Shown here: positions 1 through 7,951 of the stretch, piece after piece
How positions within the stretch are numbered: the stretch's first letter is position 1
Layout: each line of letters opens with the position of its first letter
Assembly (NCBI RefSeq): GCF_020148005.1
Contig: NZ_JAGXFD010000001.1
Location: 198,363-262,362 of the forward strand
Origin: Modicisalibacter tunisiensis
GTDB taxonomy: Bacteria > Pseudomonadota > Gammaproteobacteria > Pseudomonadales > Halomonadaceae
Reading direction: 5' to 3'
DNA: 64,000 nt
Made by a program: the position numbers and the translations under genes
The notes under the pieces: generated by a model
What the model was told of the DNA's origin: nothing
The model's input: only the letters and a program-made list of their open reading frames with translations
Database searches by the model: none

Positions 1-69
1 AACCTGCTCCCGGATGAATTGCTGTAGAAGCTCTCTGGCTGCCAGCAGAGGATAACTCCTATAGCTCAT
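1..69 (-). CDS. Partial unidentified ORF running off the left edge
   Basis: An ATG at 69 on the minus strand opens a frame of 23 codons that reaches the window edge without a stop. It begins MSYRSYPLLAARELLQQF. It lies just outside the point where homology to the ISL3 transposase stops (about 105), so it may be the start of a gene in the DNA that truncated that transposase. No family can be assigned from so little sequence, and it could be a chance frame. Confidence 0.2.
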   Translation of the reverse strand, partial: MSYRSYPLLAARELLQQFIREQV

Positions 70-104
70 TTGATCATCCGGGACCCGACAGCTAGGCGGT
101 TTAT

Positions 105-701
105 CGACTACGTGAAAGCGTTGGTGATCGGGATGTCGGTCTCAAAGTAGGTCAGCATCTCTTCACGCCAGCCACTGACGGCGCTGACGAGATCCTTCCA
201 AACCTCCTTCTGCCCCTGAGGGATGTTGTCAATCCAGGTGGCGAGAGCCTGTTCGGCACCACGCCGATTGGTACAGTCCCAGATATGGTAGAAGCGCTCC
301 TTGTGCTCGTAAGCCGCCAAGAGCTGGGGGGAATGCTCCTGTCCAGGTCTCCATGATGAGCCGTTCGCGGTCTGAAACGTCGTGAGCGCGCTTCAGCAGG
401 ATTTTCCGGTCACCTTTGAGGGTCCGGCGCTGATTGGGCTTCAACTCCTTCCTTAGGCCTTTGCGGATCTTCTCTAAGGCCTCGTTGGCCATGCGCACGA
501 CGTGGAACTTATCGACCACGATACGGGCCTGTGGCAGCACCGTCTGGAAGGCGCGGCGGTAGGGCTTCCACATGTCCATGCTGACGATCTCGACCTGGTG
601 GCGGTTGGCCATGCTCATGAGGCGTCTTGTCACCCTCTCTTGCTGACGACCGGGTAGCAGGTCCAGCAGGGTGCGCTCTTCCAGATTGGTTAGGATGCAG
701 C
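105..701 (-). pseudogene. ISL3-family transposase remnant, internal fragment with frameshift
   Basis: This fragment matches the middle of the second ISL3 transposase in this window (7325-9752), sharing stretches such as CILTNLEERTLLDLLPGRQQ, SMDMWKPYRRA and DKFHVVRMANEALEKIRKGL. Homology starts near 701, so about the first 170 residues (zinc-ribbon region) are missing, and ends near 105 at TNAFT, so the last part including the catalytic Glu region is missing. A run of six G at 326-331, against five G in the other copy, shifts the frame in the middle. It is dead. It sits downstream of lspA, the gene order seen in ISPpu12-type elements, where tnpA neighbours lspA and metal genes. Confidence 0.85.
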
Positions 702-827
702 AGAGCCCTTGGCAGCAGTCGTGCATCAGGAACGTACAGCTGGCTCATGAAGGCGTGCCGCCTTATCAAGGCCCAGGACGCGCCTATTCCGGAAGTCAAG
801 CATGCGATAGCGAAGACGCTAGGCGAT

Positions 828-1349
828 TCAGCGGCGGCGGCTGCCTGGTTGATGTCGTATTTCCGCCCAAATAAAGAGGGCGACACCGAGGAAGATCCAT
901 ACGTCCGCTAGGTTGAACGATGGCCAGTGCCACTGGGCATAGTGAAAATCGAGAAAATCCTCTACGTAGCCTAACCGCAAGCGATCTGCGACATTGCCCA
1001 ACGCGCCGCCGAGGATCGCACTGAGGGCGAGCCGATAACTCAGTACGCGTGGTGAACGCCAAAGCCAGTACACCAGTAATATCGAGATAACCAGGGCCAG
1101 TCCGATGAAAAGCGGCTGCTGCCAACCGCCGACATCCGCGAGAAAGCTGAAGGCCGCCCCCGTATTGTGGCGGTGGACCCAATTGAAGAAGGGTGCGGCA
1201 GGCACGCTTTCACCATGCGCTAGCATGGTGCTGGCAAGGTACTTGCTCGCCTGATCGACAAACAGTAACAGGAGCGAGAGCCACAGCCAGCGCATCGCCT
1301 TTCCCGGCTCGTGGGCTTTCTCTGCGAGCCGACTGCCATAAGTAGACAT
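828..1349 (-). CDS. lspA: Lipoprotein signal peptidase II (LspA), mobile-element copy
   Basis: Inner-membrane aspartic protease that removes signal peptides from diacylglyceryl-modified prolipoproteins. The 173-residue product has the usual LspA length and four hydrophobic segments. The two catalytic Asp motifs are visible: GNVADRLRLGYVEDFLDFH and FNLADVWI. The start at 1349 (MSTYGSRLAEK) is chosen because a strong AGGAGGAAGG ribosome site lies directly upstream; an in-frame ATG at 1370 lacks one. It follows lnt by 53 bp on the same strand, so the two lipoprotein-maturation genes are probably co-transcribed. ISPpu12-family elements carry an lspA, so this is most likely an extra copy rather than the housekeeping gene. 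Its role on metal transposons is unknown. Confidence 0.93.
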   Translation of the reverse strand: MSTYGSRLAEKAHEPGKAMRWLWLSLLLLFVDQASKYLASTMLAHGESVPAAPFFNWVHRHNTGAAFSFLADVGGWQQPLFIGLALVISILLVYWLWRSPRVLSYRLALSAILGGALGNVADRLRLGYVEDFLDFHYAQWHWPSFNLADVWIFLGVALFIWAEIRHQPGSRRR

Positions 1350-1402
1350 ATCCCCTTCCTCCTGACCCAATCTAGAATTTGCTCGCTGCTAAATAACAAG
1401 CG

Positions 1403-2941
1403 TCATGTACCCAACCGATGATGCCGACGAATTCGACGGAGCAGGAGCAGGCCGAGTCCGAGTGCGGTCAGGCCAAGGACAGGCCAATCCCGCCAGCGCA
1501 CATAAGGGGACGCGCCAGTTCGCGGTGTCACTTCGGCGCTGAGGGTGGCCACTTCGAACTGCGGAGCACGCTTGAGCACTTTGCCCTCATGATTGATGGC
1601 TGCTGTGATACCGGTGTTCGTGGCTCGAAGAAGGTCACGTCCGGTTTCGATGGCACGCATGCGTGCCATCTGGAAATGCTGGAGGGGGCCGAGCGAGCTG
1701 CCGAACCAGGCATCGTTGCTGACATTCACCAGTAACTGCGCTTCGGGCAGAAGCTCAGTGACTTCGGCACCAAAGACCGCCTCGTAGCAGATGAGTGCCC
1801 CTACGGGCACCCCTGCTGCATTCAGGACGTGCGCTTCCCGTCCCGGTGTGAAGTCGGACATGGGCGCCCCGAGCACGTCGAGGGCCGACCCCAAAAGATC
1901 CCGAAACGGAACATATTCACCGAAGGGCACCAGGTGGCGTTTGTAGTAGAAGCCTGAGGGATCGGAGAGGCTTACCACGGCGTTGTAGGTACGGCCCTCC
2001 GCCTCGCGTACCGGGACGCCAATCATTAACGATGTGCCTGCCTGATCGGCTAACGCCTCAAGCTCAGCAAGATACTCTTTGGCCTGGTCATGCCACATCG
2101 GGATTGCCGCTTCTGGCCAGATCACGATGTCGGCCCCGAGATGCTGCGCGGTAAGCGCCTGATAGCGCTCAAGTGTGATGTCCCGGTAGCTCGGGTCCCA
2201 TTTCTTGTCTTGCGCGATGTTTCCTTGCAATAGGACGACATCGATTGGGTCAGCGGCTGGCTGCGTCCATTCACGATCCAGCAGTTGCAAGCCGGCGAGG
2301 GTAGCGACTAACACGGCACCGACTACCGCAGCACGGCGCAGGCTTGGCCCCAGGATAACCCAGGCAAGCCCGCCAGCGAGCAGCGCCACCAGAAAACTCA
2401 CGCCAAGTACGCCAAAGACGGGGGCGATGGTGGCAAATGTGGTGTCGGTTTGGCTGTAGCCAATGAAGAGCCAGGGAAAGCCGGTCAAGAACCAGGTGCG
2501 CATCCATTCACTCAGCACCCATGCCGCCGGTAGTCCTAGCCAGAGCGTCATTGCGTCCATCTCAGGGCGCAGGCGGCGCACGAGATACACGACGCCCCAT
2601 GGAAAGAGGGCGAGCAGCGAGACAAAGGCCGCCGTGGCTAACACCGCCACCACGGGGCCATTGCCGTACTGGCTGATGCTGATAAAGACCCAGGAGATTC
2701 CTACGCCGAAGTAACCAAGGCCAAAGAGGTAGGCCGACCATAGAGCTTGACGTCTTGAGGGCTGCGAGGTCAGGGCAAAAAATGCTGCCAGAGCAATTAC
2801 CGCCAGCCATGCCCAGCCCACAGGGGCAAAGGCAAGCGGCATGGCGCCTCCGGCAAGCAGGGCCATCACCCCTGTTAGAAGCGACTTGTGGCGCACGCCA
2901 ATGTATAGGCCAGAGGGTAGCGCGTATTTATCACCCGCCAT
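1403..2941 (-). CDS. lnt: Apolipoprotein N-acyltransferase (Lnt), accessory copy
   Basis: Transfers the third acyl chain to the N-terminal Cys of lipoproteins in the inner membrane. The product is 512 residues, normal for Lnt: about six N-terminal membrane helices, then a periplasmic nitrilase-type domain, then a final helix and a basic tail. The E-K-C triad is visible in VIWPEAAIP, YYKRHLVPFGEYVPF and ICYEAVFG. The start at 2941 (MAGDKYALP) follows GGAGGCGAGA; an in-frame ATG at 2965 has no such site. It lies upstream of lspA in the same orientation inside metal-gene mobile DNA, so it is likely a second copy of a normally essential chromosomal gene. Such an lnt-lspA pair on mobile DNA is not the usual setting. 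Confidence 0.93.
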   Translation of the reverse strand: MAGDKYALPSGLYIGVRHKSLLTGVMALLAGGAMPLAFAPVGWAWLAVIALAAFFALTSQPSRRQALWSAYLFGLGYFGVGISWVFISISQYGNGPVVAVLATAAFVSLLALFPWGVVYLVRRLRPEMDAMTLWLGLPAAWVLSEWMRTWFLTGFPWLFIGYSQTDTTFATIAPVFGVLGVSFLVALLAGGLAWVILGPSLRRAAVVGAVLVATLAGLQLLDREWTQPAADPIDVVLLQGNIAQDKKWDPSYRDITLERYQALTAQHLGADIVIWPEAAIPMWHDQAKEYLAELEALADQAGTSLMIGVPVREAEGRTYNAVVSLSDPSGFYYKRHLVPFGEYVPFRDLLGSALDVLGAPMSDFTPGREAHVLNAAGVPVGALICYEAVFGAEVTELLPEAQLLVNVSNDAWFGSSLGPLQHFQMARMRAIETGRDLLRATNTGITAAINHEGKVLKRAPQFEVATLSAEVTPRTGASPYVRWRDWPVLGLTALGLGLLLLRRIRRHHRLGT

Positions 2942-3134
2942 TCTCGCCTCCGAATCCAGGATCAACCCTGTGGCTCATGCTTTCTTGCTCCGCTTAATCA
3001 AGCTGCGTCAATTCATTCGGCCGGCTGGCCAGGGTGGCAAAGTGAATGTTTCTGGACTCGACTAGGTGCGCCGTAAGCTGGGAGCTGCTTCGTATTCGGC
3101 CAGCACGACAGTGGCTGTGTTGGGGAGCAGTACG

Positions 3135-3893
3135 TTAGCTTTGCGATACCACCCCTTCCAAGCCCGCTGATACCAGAACGAACAGGACGAAGCCGCCTAT
3201 GAAAGCCAGCGGTGAGATGTGCGTATCGTCACCGCTCTCGTGAGCCTCGGAGACCATATCTTCGATGGCAGCGACCGTGAGAAGGCCTGCCGTGAACGTC
3301 AGTGCCGCTAGCTTAAATGCCTCCGGCTGGTTCCTGAGTACGAAGTAAGCAAAGACGGCTGCCGAGAGTACGGGAACCGCTAAGGAGGCAGAGATCAGCA
3401 AGCGCTTGCTGCGGGGAATCCCTTTGTCTTTCATGTTGGCGATCATCGCGAACCCCTCAGGGCCATCCGCGAGCACCTGACCCGCCGCCAGGATTATCGC
3501 GACCGACGGTGAGACCGCCGACCCCGCCCCGATCAGGAGGCCATCGCTGAACAGGTCGATGGACACGGCGATATAGATCATCCAGACACTCGTCTGACCG
3601 CCTTCTCCCTGCTGACCTTGCCGCTTCTGGAGACTCTCAACGAGCTTCTCGATGCCTACGTAAGCAATGCCACCCAGCGCGAAAGCGAGGGCGATTACCC
3701 AGGCTGAAAGGCCCTCCAGCACGCGTGGCATGATTTCCACCGCCACTACCGCAATAACGAGGCCGGCGGCGCCATGAAGGGCGTAATTGAGACGGCGCCC
3801 GGTAGTTCGGGAGGCCTCCGCAGCGAGCCCACCACTGAAGTTTCCCAACGCGGGAAGCAGCGCCAGGCCGAGTACCAGCCAGATACTATCCAT
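3135..3893 (-). CDS. ZIP-family metal transporter
   Basis: A 252-residue inner-membrane protein of the ZIP (ZupT-like) family, which moves divalent metal ions such as zinc. About eight hydrophobic segments are visible. The metal-path helices contain AVSIDLFSDGLLIGAG and VLADGPEGFAMIANM, where ZIP proteins carry HN/GE-type motifs; here several His are replaced by Asp, so substrate or direction may differ from canonical ZupT. Two adjacent ATGs (3896, 3893) are possible; the second has better spacing from AGGAAG. It lies between lnt and the CDF gene on the same strand. Metal specificity cannot be read from sequence. Confidence 0.75.
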   Translation of the reverse strand: MDSIWLVLGLALLPALGNFSGGLAAEASRTTGRRLNYALHGAAGLVIAVVAVEIMPRVLEGLSAWVIALAFALGGIAYVGIEKLVESLQKRQGQQGEGGQTSVWMIYIAVSIDLFSDGLLIGAGSAVSPSVAIILAAGQVLADGPEGFAMIANMKDKGIPRSKRLLISASLAVPVLSAAVFAYFVLRNQPEAFKLAALTFTAGLLTVAAIEDMVSEAHESGDDTHISPLAFIGGFVLFVLVSAGLEGVVSQS

Positions 3894-4006
3894 CATCTTC
3901 CTGGCTCCGGACCTCGCGCTACTCGTCGGCGTTCAGGCCTAGCGCATCGATCGTAAAGTCGCTTCGATCGAGAATTCTAATCGCGATAGCTACGCGCTGC
4001 GCAGCT

Positions 4007-4903
4007 TCACGCCTTGAGCGCCAGAATGCGCCTGGCACCGTTGAGCACAATGACCCCCGCGATGCTGCCGATAATCAGATCCGGATAATTGGATCCGGTC
4101 CACGCCACCAGGGCGCCTGCGGCGATGACGCCCATGTTGATCACCACGTCGTTGGCCGAGAATATCCAGCTTGCCTTCATATGCGCACCGCCCTCGCGAT
4201 GCTTGGATATCATCAGCAGGCAGGTGGTATTGGCAATCAGTGCGACGAATGCAATCGCCATCATCATCAGCGATTCAGGCTCACTACCGAAAACAAAGCG
4301 TCGCACCACCTCGACGAGTACGCCGATAGCCAAAATCAGTTGCAGTACCCCTGCCAGATGCGCGGCACGCACCTGCATCTTCGCACTGTGCCCTACGGCA
4401 TACAGGGCGAGCCCGTACACGGCCGCATCGGCAAAATTGTCCAGGGATTCTCCAATCAGGCCGGTGGAGTGCGCGATCAGGCCGGTCGTCATTTCCACCA
4501 CGAACAGGACGGCATTGATACCGAGTAACCAACGCAGGGTGCCGGACTCTTGCGCGGCAGAAGCCGCCGAGCTCTCAGCGGCCCTGATTGTCTCTGGGTC
4601 GGCAATGACGGTTTCCTGAAGAGAGGCGCCTAGCCCCAAGGTCGCTAGTTTCGCGGTAATGGGCTCAGCCTCGCCGTCATGCACGACCTCCAACCGACGG
4701 TTCGACAAGTCGAAGGACAGCGTTCGAATCTCATCAAAGCCGTTCAGCGCCAAGCGGATCATCCGTTCTTCTGAGGGGCAATCCATCTTCGGCACGGCAT
4801 ACACGCTGACCCATTCCCCTGACGCTTCGGAAGAGACCGGCATATCGGTATCCGCTGCAGGCGTTGCATCGCAGCCACATGGGCCATCACAGGATTTACT
4901 CAC
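4007..4903 (-). CDS. CDF-family cation efflux protein with N-terminal metal-binding-like domain
   Basis: Cation diffusion facilitator expected to export divalent metal across the inner membrane. The N-terminus is Cys-rich (KSCDGPCGC), followed by a ferredoxin-like HMA-type segment containing KMDCPSEE, then about six membrane helices. Motifs in the CDF positions are GESLDNFADAAVYG and HMKASWIFSANDVVINMG. A GTG start at 4903 is preferred, giving 298 residues, because GGAG sits 7 bases upstream; an ATG at 4927 would lie only about 12 bases from the promoter -10. The divergent MerR-family gene at 5002 and the MerR-type promoter at 4939-4969 indicate metal-induced expression. CDF proteins of this type occur in ISPpu12-like elements. 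The metal is probably Cd, Zn or Pb, by inference from the regulator. Confidence 0.85.
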   Translation of the reverse strand: MSKSCDGPCGCDATPAADTDMPVSSEASGEWVSVYAVPKMDCPSEERMIRLALNGFDEIRTLSFDLSNRRLEVVHDGEAEPITAKLATLGLGASLQETVIADPETIRAAESSAASAAQESGTLRWLLGINAVLFVVEMTTGLIAHSTGLIGESLDNFADAAVYGLALYAVGHSAKMQVRAAHLAGVLQLILAIGVLVEVVRRFVFGSEPESLMMMAIAFVALIANTTCLLMISKHREGGAHMKASWIFSANDVVINMGVIAAGALVAWTGSNYPDLIIGSIAGVIVLNGARRILALKA

Positions 4904-4938
4904 GATACGGCTCCAGTTAACCAACATAGATTGCTAGT

Positions 4939-4969
4939 ATTAAAAACCATATAGCCACCATAAGGTCAA
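4939..4969 (-). promoter_or_regulatory. MerR-family-type promoter/operator of the CDF gene
   Basis: On the minus strand, -35 TTGACC (4964-4969) and -10 TTTAAT (4939-4944) are separated by 19 bp, the over-long spacing typical of promoters activated by MerR-family proteins. An imperfect dyad, CCTTAT and ATATGG, fills the spacer. The CadR/PbrR-type gene lies divergently at 5002. The same -35 and left half-site (TTGACCTTATGGTGG) recur in front of the peroxiredoxin gene at 6466. Confidence 0.8.
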
Positions 4970-5001
4970 TGGGACAGATGATTCGTTGAGGAGAAAGCCT
5001 G

Positions 5002-5436
5002 ATGCGCATTGGTCAGTTAGCACAGATAGCGGGTGTCGACCCCCAGACGATCCGCTTCTACGAGCAGCGGGGCCTGTTGCCATTGCCAGACCGGCAGGAG
5101 AATGGTTACCGTATCTACACGAAGCGGCATATCGAGCAGCTTGCCTTTATCCGTCGCTGCCGAATCCTGGACCTGTCACTGGCAGAGATTCGCGAGCTAC
5201 AGAGCTATCAGGACGGCCCTCACCAGCCTTGTACCGCCGTCAACGCCATGCTCGATGACCACATCTCTCATGTGCGGTCGCAGATAACCGCACTGCAGAC
5301 GCTTGAGAAACAGCTCGTTGCCCTGAGGGCGAGTTGCAATGATGGACGAGAAATCAGTGCCTGCGGCATCCTGGCGGGTATCAGCGAGGAGAGCAAACAA
5401 CAACTATGTAGGGCTGGCTCAGGCAATAAGCGCTGA
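5002..5436 (+). CDS. MerR-family metal-responsive regulator, CadR/PbrR type
   Basis: A 144-residue DNA-binding activator/repressor. The N-terminal winged helix reads MRIGQLAQIAGVDPQTIRFY, followed by the dimerisation helix. Three Cys match the metal ligands of CadR/PbrR proteins: C77 (HQPC), C112 and C121 (CNDGREISACGIL). A GAGGAG ribosome site precedes the ATG. It is divergent from the CDF gene and probably controls that promoter. The identical half-operator upstream of the peroxiredoxin gene suggests control of that gene too. The ligand arrangement favours Cd(II), Pb(II) or Zn(II) over Hg(II) or Cu(I), but the metal cannot be fixed from sequence. Confidence 0.92.
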   Translation: MRIGQLAQIAGVDPQTIRFYEQRGLLPLPDRQENGYRIYTKRHIEQLAFIRRCRILDLSLAEIRELQSYQDGPHQPCTAVNAMLDDHISHVRSQITALQTLEKQLVALRASCNDGREISACGILAGISEESKQQLCRAGSGNKR

Positions 5437-5593
5437 GCAGAGACACGCCGGACCTTGCAGCGACATTGTGAATGCATGGTGTGTTGGTCGCGGCGACTCA
5501 TTGCGCTTCTCGGCATGCGAGCTTGGGTTACTGCTGCAACCGCAGTATCGCCCTGTCAGACGTTTCGCTTCCGCCATGCTTCGCTATTCCCGC

Positions 5594-6316
5594 TTATCCC
5601 AGCGTCGCCAGGGAGGGAAACAGGCCGATCATGAAGCTGGAGAGCCGTGTCATGGTGCCCGAGACGATGGCGATGCCCATGAGAATCAGGATTATACCGG
5701 CGACCGGCCGGGTGTAGGCGCTCCACCTGCCAAGCTTTTTGCTATGGCGGCTGAGGCTGTTGACGCAGAGCGTACTCGCCAGAAAGGGCAACGCCAACCC
5801 GGCGGAGTACACGCTCAGATAGATCATTCCATGCTGTGCACTGGCGGCATTGGAGGTAGCCATCAGAATCGCACCGAGGATGGGGCCGATACAGGGCGTC
5901 CAGCCAATGGCGAACGATACGCCGAAGGCCGTGGCCGACAGCGGCGATCCGCCCTGAAAACGAGGATTGAATTGTAAGGTACGCTGAAAGATCGGGACGT
6001 TGAACAGGCCGGTCATGAAGACCCCTAGCAGGATGACCACCGAGCCTGTGATCCAGTTGAGCTCCTGACGGTAGCCTCGCAGGAGCTGACTGAGTGAGCT
6101 GGCACCTAGCCCCAGGATGATGAATACCAGTGTGAAGCCAGTCACAAAGAAAACGCTCAGTATCAGCGCCTCGATTTTCTTGTCCCGTTTGTTGACGCTG
6201 CCGCCCGTGACGACGGAAAGGTAGCCCGGCAAGAGCGGCAACGTGCAGGGCGAGAAGAAGGAGATCAAGCCACCTGCAAACGCGCCAATCAGACCGATAG
6301 AAGAGAGAGATTCCAA
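5594..6316 (-). CDS. CcdA/DsbD-type thiol-transport membrane protein
   Basis: A 240-residue protein with six hydrophobic segments of the CcdA family, which passes reducing equivalents from cytoplasmic thioredoxin to periplasmic thiol proteins. The two redox Cys lie in the expected places: SFFSPCTLPLLPGY in helix 1 and GWTPCIGPILGA in helix 4. The frame opens at a TTG (6316) with AGGAAG upstream. No thioredoxin-like partner or cytochrome c maturation genes are adjacent, so the partner is unknown. It is divergent from the peroxiredoxin gene and sits next to metal genes, so a role in thiol protection during metal stress is a reasonable inference. Confidence 0.85.
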   Translation of the reverse strand: MESLSSIGLIGAFAGGLISFFSPCTLPLLPGYLSVVTGGSVNKRDKKIEALILSVFFVTGFTLVFIILGLGASSLSQLLRGYRQELNWITGSVVILLGVFMTGLFNVPIFQRTLQFNPRFQGGSPLSATAFGVSFAIGWTPCIGPILGAILMATSNAASAQHGMIYLSVYSAGLALPFLASTLCVNSLSRHSKKLGRWSAYTRPVAGIILILMGIAIVSGTMTRLSSFMIGLFPSLATLG

Positions 6317-6465
6317 GGGCTATCGCTTCCTGAGGTAGTGAGGGCCATGAGTCGGCCGGCTGAGTCCAGCCCTTGATTCTAAAACCCTAATCTGGCCCTA
6401 AGGCAAGCACATCGTTTGATTAGCTACACGCCAGACTGCTGGGCTGTAGCCTTTTCAAAAGAGGC

Positions 6466-6496
6466 TTGACCTTATGGTGGGTATAAGGATTAGCGT
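6466..6496 (+). promoter_or_regulatory. MerR-family-type promoter upstream of the peroxiredoxin gene
   Basis: -35 TTGACC (6466-6471) is followed, after 19 bp, by a weak -10 TAGCGT (6491-6496). The spacer contains a perfect dyad, CCTTAT (6470-6475) and ATAAGG (6483-6488). The -35 and left half-site are identical over 15 bp to those in front of the CDF gene, so the CadR/PbrR-like regulator probably acts here. Confidence 0.7.
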
Positions 6497-6537
6497 TTAA
6501 GCTGCATCTTCCAAATATCTAACCTGAGGATAGCGTG

Positions 6538-7170
6538 ATGGCATTGCAACTTGGAGAGACAGCCCCCGATTTCACGGTCGAATCAACGGAAGGCACCGTC
6601 AGCTTCCACGAATGGCTTGGTGATAGCTGGGCCGTGCTATTTTCTCACCCGGCCGACTATACGCCTGTCTGCACGACAGAGCTTGGCGCGTTTGCCAAGC
6701 GCAAAAGTGAGTTCGACAAGCGTGGCGCCAAGCTGATCGGTGTGTCCGTCGATCCGCTGGATTCGCATACCGGCTGGGCCAAGGATATCGAGACCACCCA
6801 GGGTGCGGCGCTGAACTACCCGTTGCTGGCCGACGACGATCAGGTGGTCGCTGAGCTGTACGGGATGATTCATCCCAAAGCCGATCCCAAGGTGACGGTA
6901 CGCACCGTTTTCATCATCGACCCCAGCAAGAAGATACGCCTGATGCTGACCTATCCGCCGAGTACCGGGCGCAACGTCGACGAGATCCTACGGGTTATCG
7001 ACTCGCTTCAGCTGACCGACACGCACAAGGTGGCGACCCCCGTGGATTGGCAGAGCGGTGAGGACGTCATTATCTCCCCTTCACTATCGAGTGATGAAGC
7101 CAAAGAGCGCTTTCCCGAAGGCTGGGACGAGAAGACACCGTATCTGCGTGTTGTGCGACAGCCTAAATAA
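6538..7170 (+). CDS. 1-Cys peroxiredoxin (Prx6 family)
   Basis: A cytoplasmic thiol peroxidase of 210 residues. The peroxidatic Cys is C45 in HPADYTPVCTTELGAF, and the long C-terminal dimerisation extension ends LRVVRQPK. No resolving Cys of the 2-Cys type is seen. The ATG at 6538 is preferred over the GTG at 6535 because of the CTGAGGA site 7 bases before it. The upstream MerR-type promoter suggests metal-responsive expression together with the CDF exporter, which would link metal export to peroxide defence. It is divergent from the CcdA-like gene. Confidence 0.92.
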   Translation: MALQLGETAPDFTVESTEGTVSFHEWLGDSWAVLFSHPADYTPVCTTELGAFAKRKSEFDKRGAKLIGVSVDPLDSHTGWAKDIETTQGAALNYPLLADDDQVVAELYGMIHPKADPKVTVRTVFIIDPSKKIRLMLTYPPSTGRNVDEILRVIDSLQLTDTHKVATPVDWQSGEDVIISPSLSSDEAKERFPEGWDEKTPYLRVVRQPK

Positions 7171-7185
7171 CTAGCGGAATCCTTT

Positions 7186-7210
7186 GGCAGCCCGGGTAAG
7201 CCGGGCTGCC
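7186..7210 (+). terminator. Hairpin after the peroxiredoxin gene
   Basis: A perfect 10-bp stem (GGCAGCCCGG / CCGGGCTGCC) with a 5-base loop starts 15 bases after the stop codon. The following bases are only moderately T-rich, so termination may be incomplete. Confidence 0.6.
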
Positions 7211-7276
7211 CGTTGTCTCGCTGAGGTAAGGTTTTGAGGAAGCGCATGGATGGCTAAGTTCCTGACTAGTTAAGGC

Positions 7277-7300
7277 GGGTATCCGGATTAAGTGGTAGAT
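7277..7300 (+). repeat. Left terminal inverted repeat of the mer-carrying element
   Basis: GGGTATCCGGATTA at 7277-7290 is followed by AGTGGTAGAT. The first 14 bases match the right terminus exactly in inverted orientation. It lies 25 bp outside the transposase stop codon, where an ISL3 terminus is expected. Confidence 0.7.
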
Positions 7301-7324
7301 GGAGCCCCTTGCTCCTTCGAACCC

Positions 7325-7951
7325 TTAACTCTTCCAGAAGGTTGATAGATCGACGCCGTAGTTTTTCTCAGGCTCGGGAAGACCCATGCTGTAGGTCATG
7401 GTGGCCTTGCCCAGGAAGGGGGATTCCTTGGTCTGCGGCACCTTCTTCTTGTGCTTGGTGGTGTAGAGCATCCGGGCCCGCATCACCTCGAATGAGTAGC
7501 CACGGCCATCGCGGTTCTTATCCTTGGCCAGCCGGTTGATTGACTCCGTGAAGGCGTTGGTGATCGGGATGTCGGTCTCGAAGTAGGTCAGCATCTCCTC
7601 ATGCCAGCCACTGATAGCACTGACGAGATCTTTCCAGACCTCCTTTTGCCCCTGTGGGATGTCGTCAATCCAGGCAGTCAGCGCCTTCTCGGCGTCACGC
7701 CGGGTTGTGGCGTCCCAGATGTGGAAGAACCGCTCCTTGTGCTCGTAGGCCGCCAAGAGCTGGGGGAATGCCCCTGTCCAGGTCTCCATGATGAGCCGTT
7801 CGCGATCTGAGACATCGTGAGCGCGCTTCAGCAGGATCTTCCGGTCACCCTTGAGGGTTCGGCGCTGGTTGGACGTCAGCTTTTTCCTGAGCCCCTTGCG
7901 GACCTTTTCCAAGGCCTCGTTGGCCATTCGCACGACGTGGAACTTATCGAC
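7325..7951 (-). pseudogene. ISL3-family transposase, C-terminal part (gene split by IS30)
   Basis: The frame from VDKFHVVRMANEALEK to the stop (LSTFWKS) is the C-terminal 208 codons of an ISL3 transposase, including the likely catalytic Glu in AFTESINRLAKDKN. It continues the N-terminal part at 9054-9752. Removing the IS30 element and one copy of the 3-bp duplication restores one open frame of 440 residues (IVV then DKFHVV). Apart from that insertion the gene shows no other lesion. Confidence 0.9.

Noticed and set aside
627-911. Plus-strand frame containing KHAIAKTLGDSAAAAAWLM
   Set aside because: It runs across the end of the transposase remnant and the lspA 3' end, with no ribosome site; no independent support.
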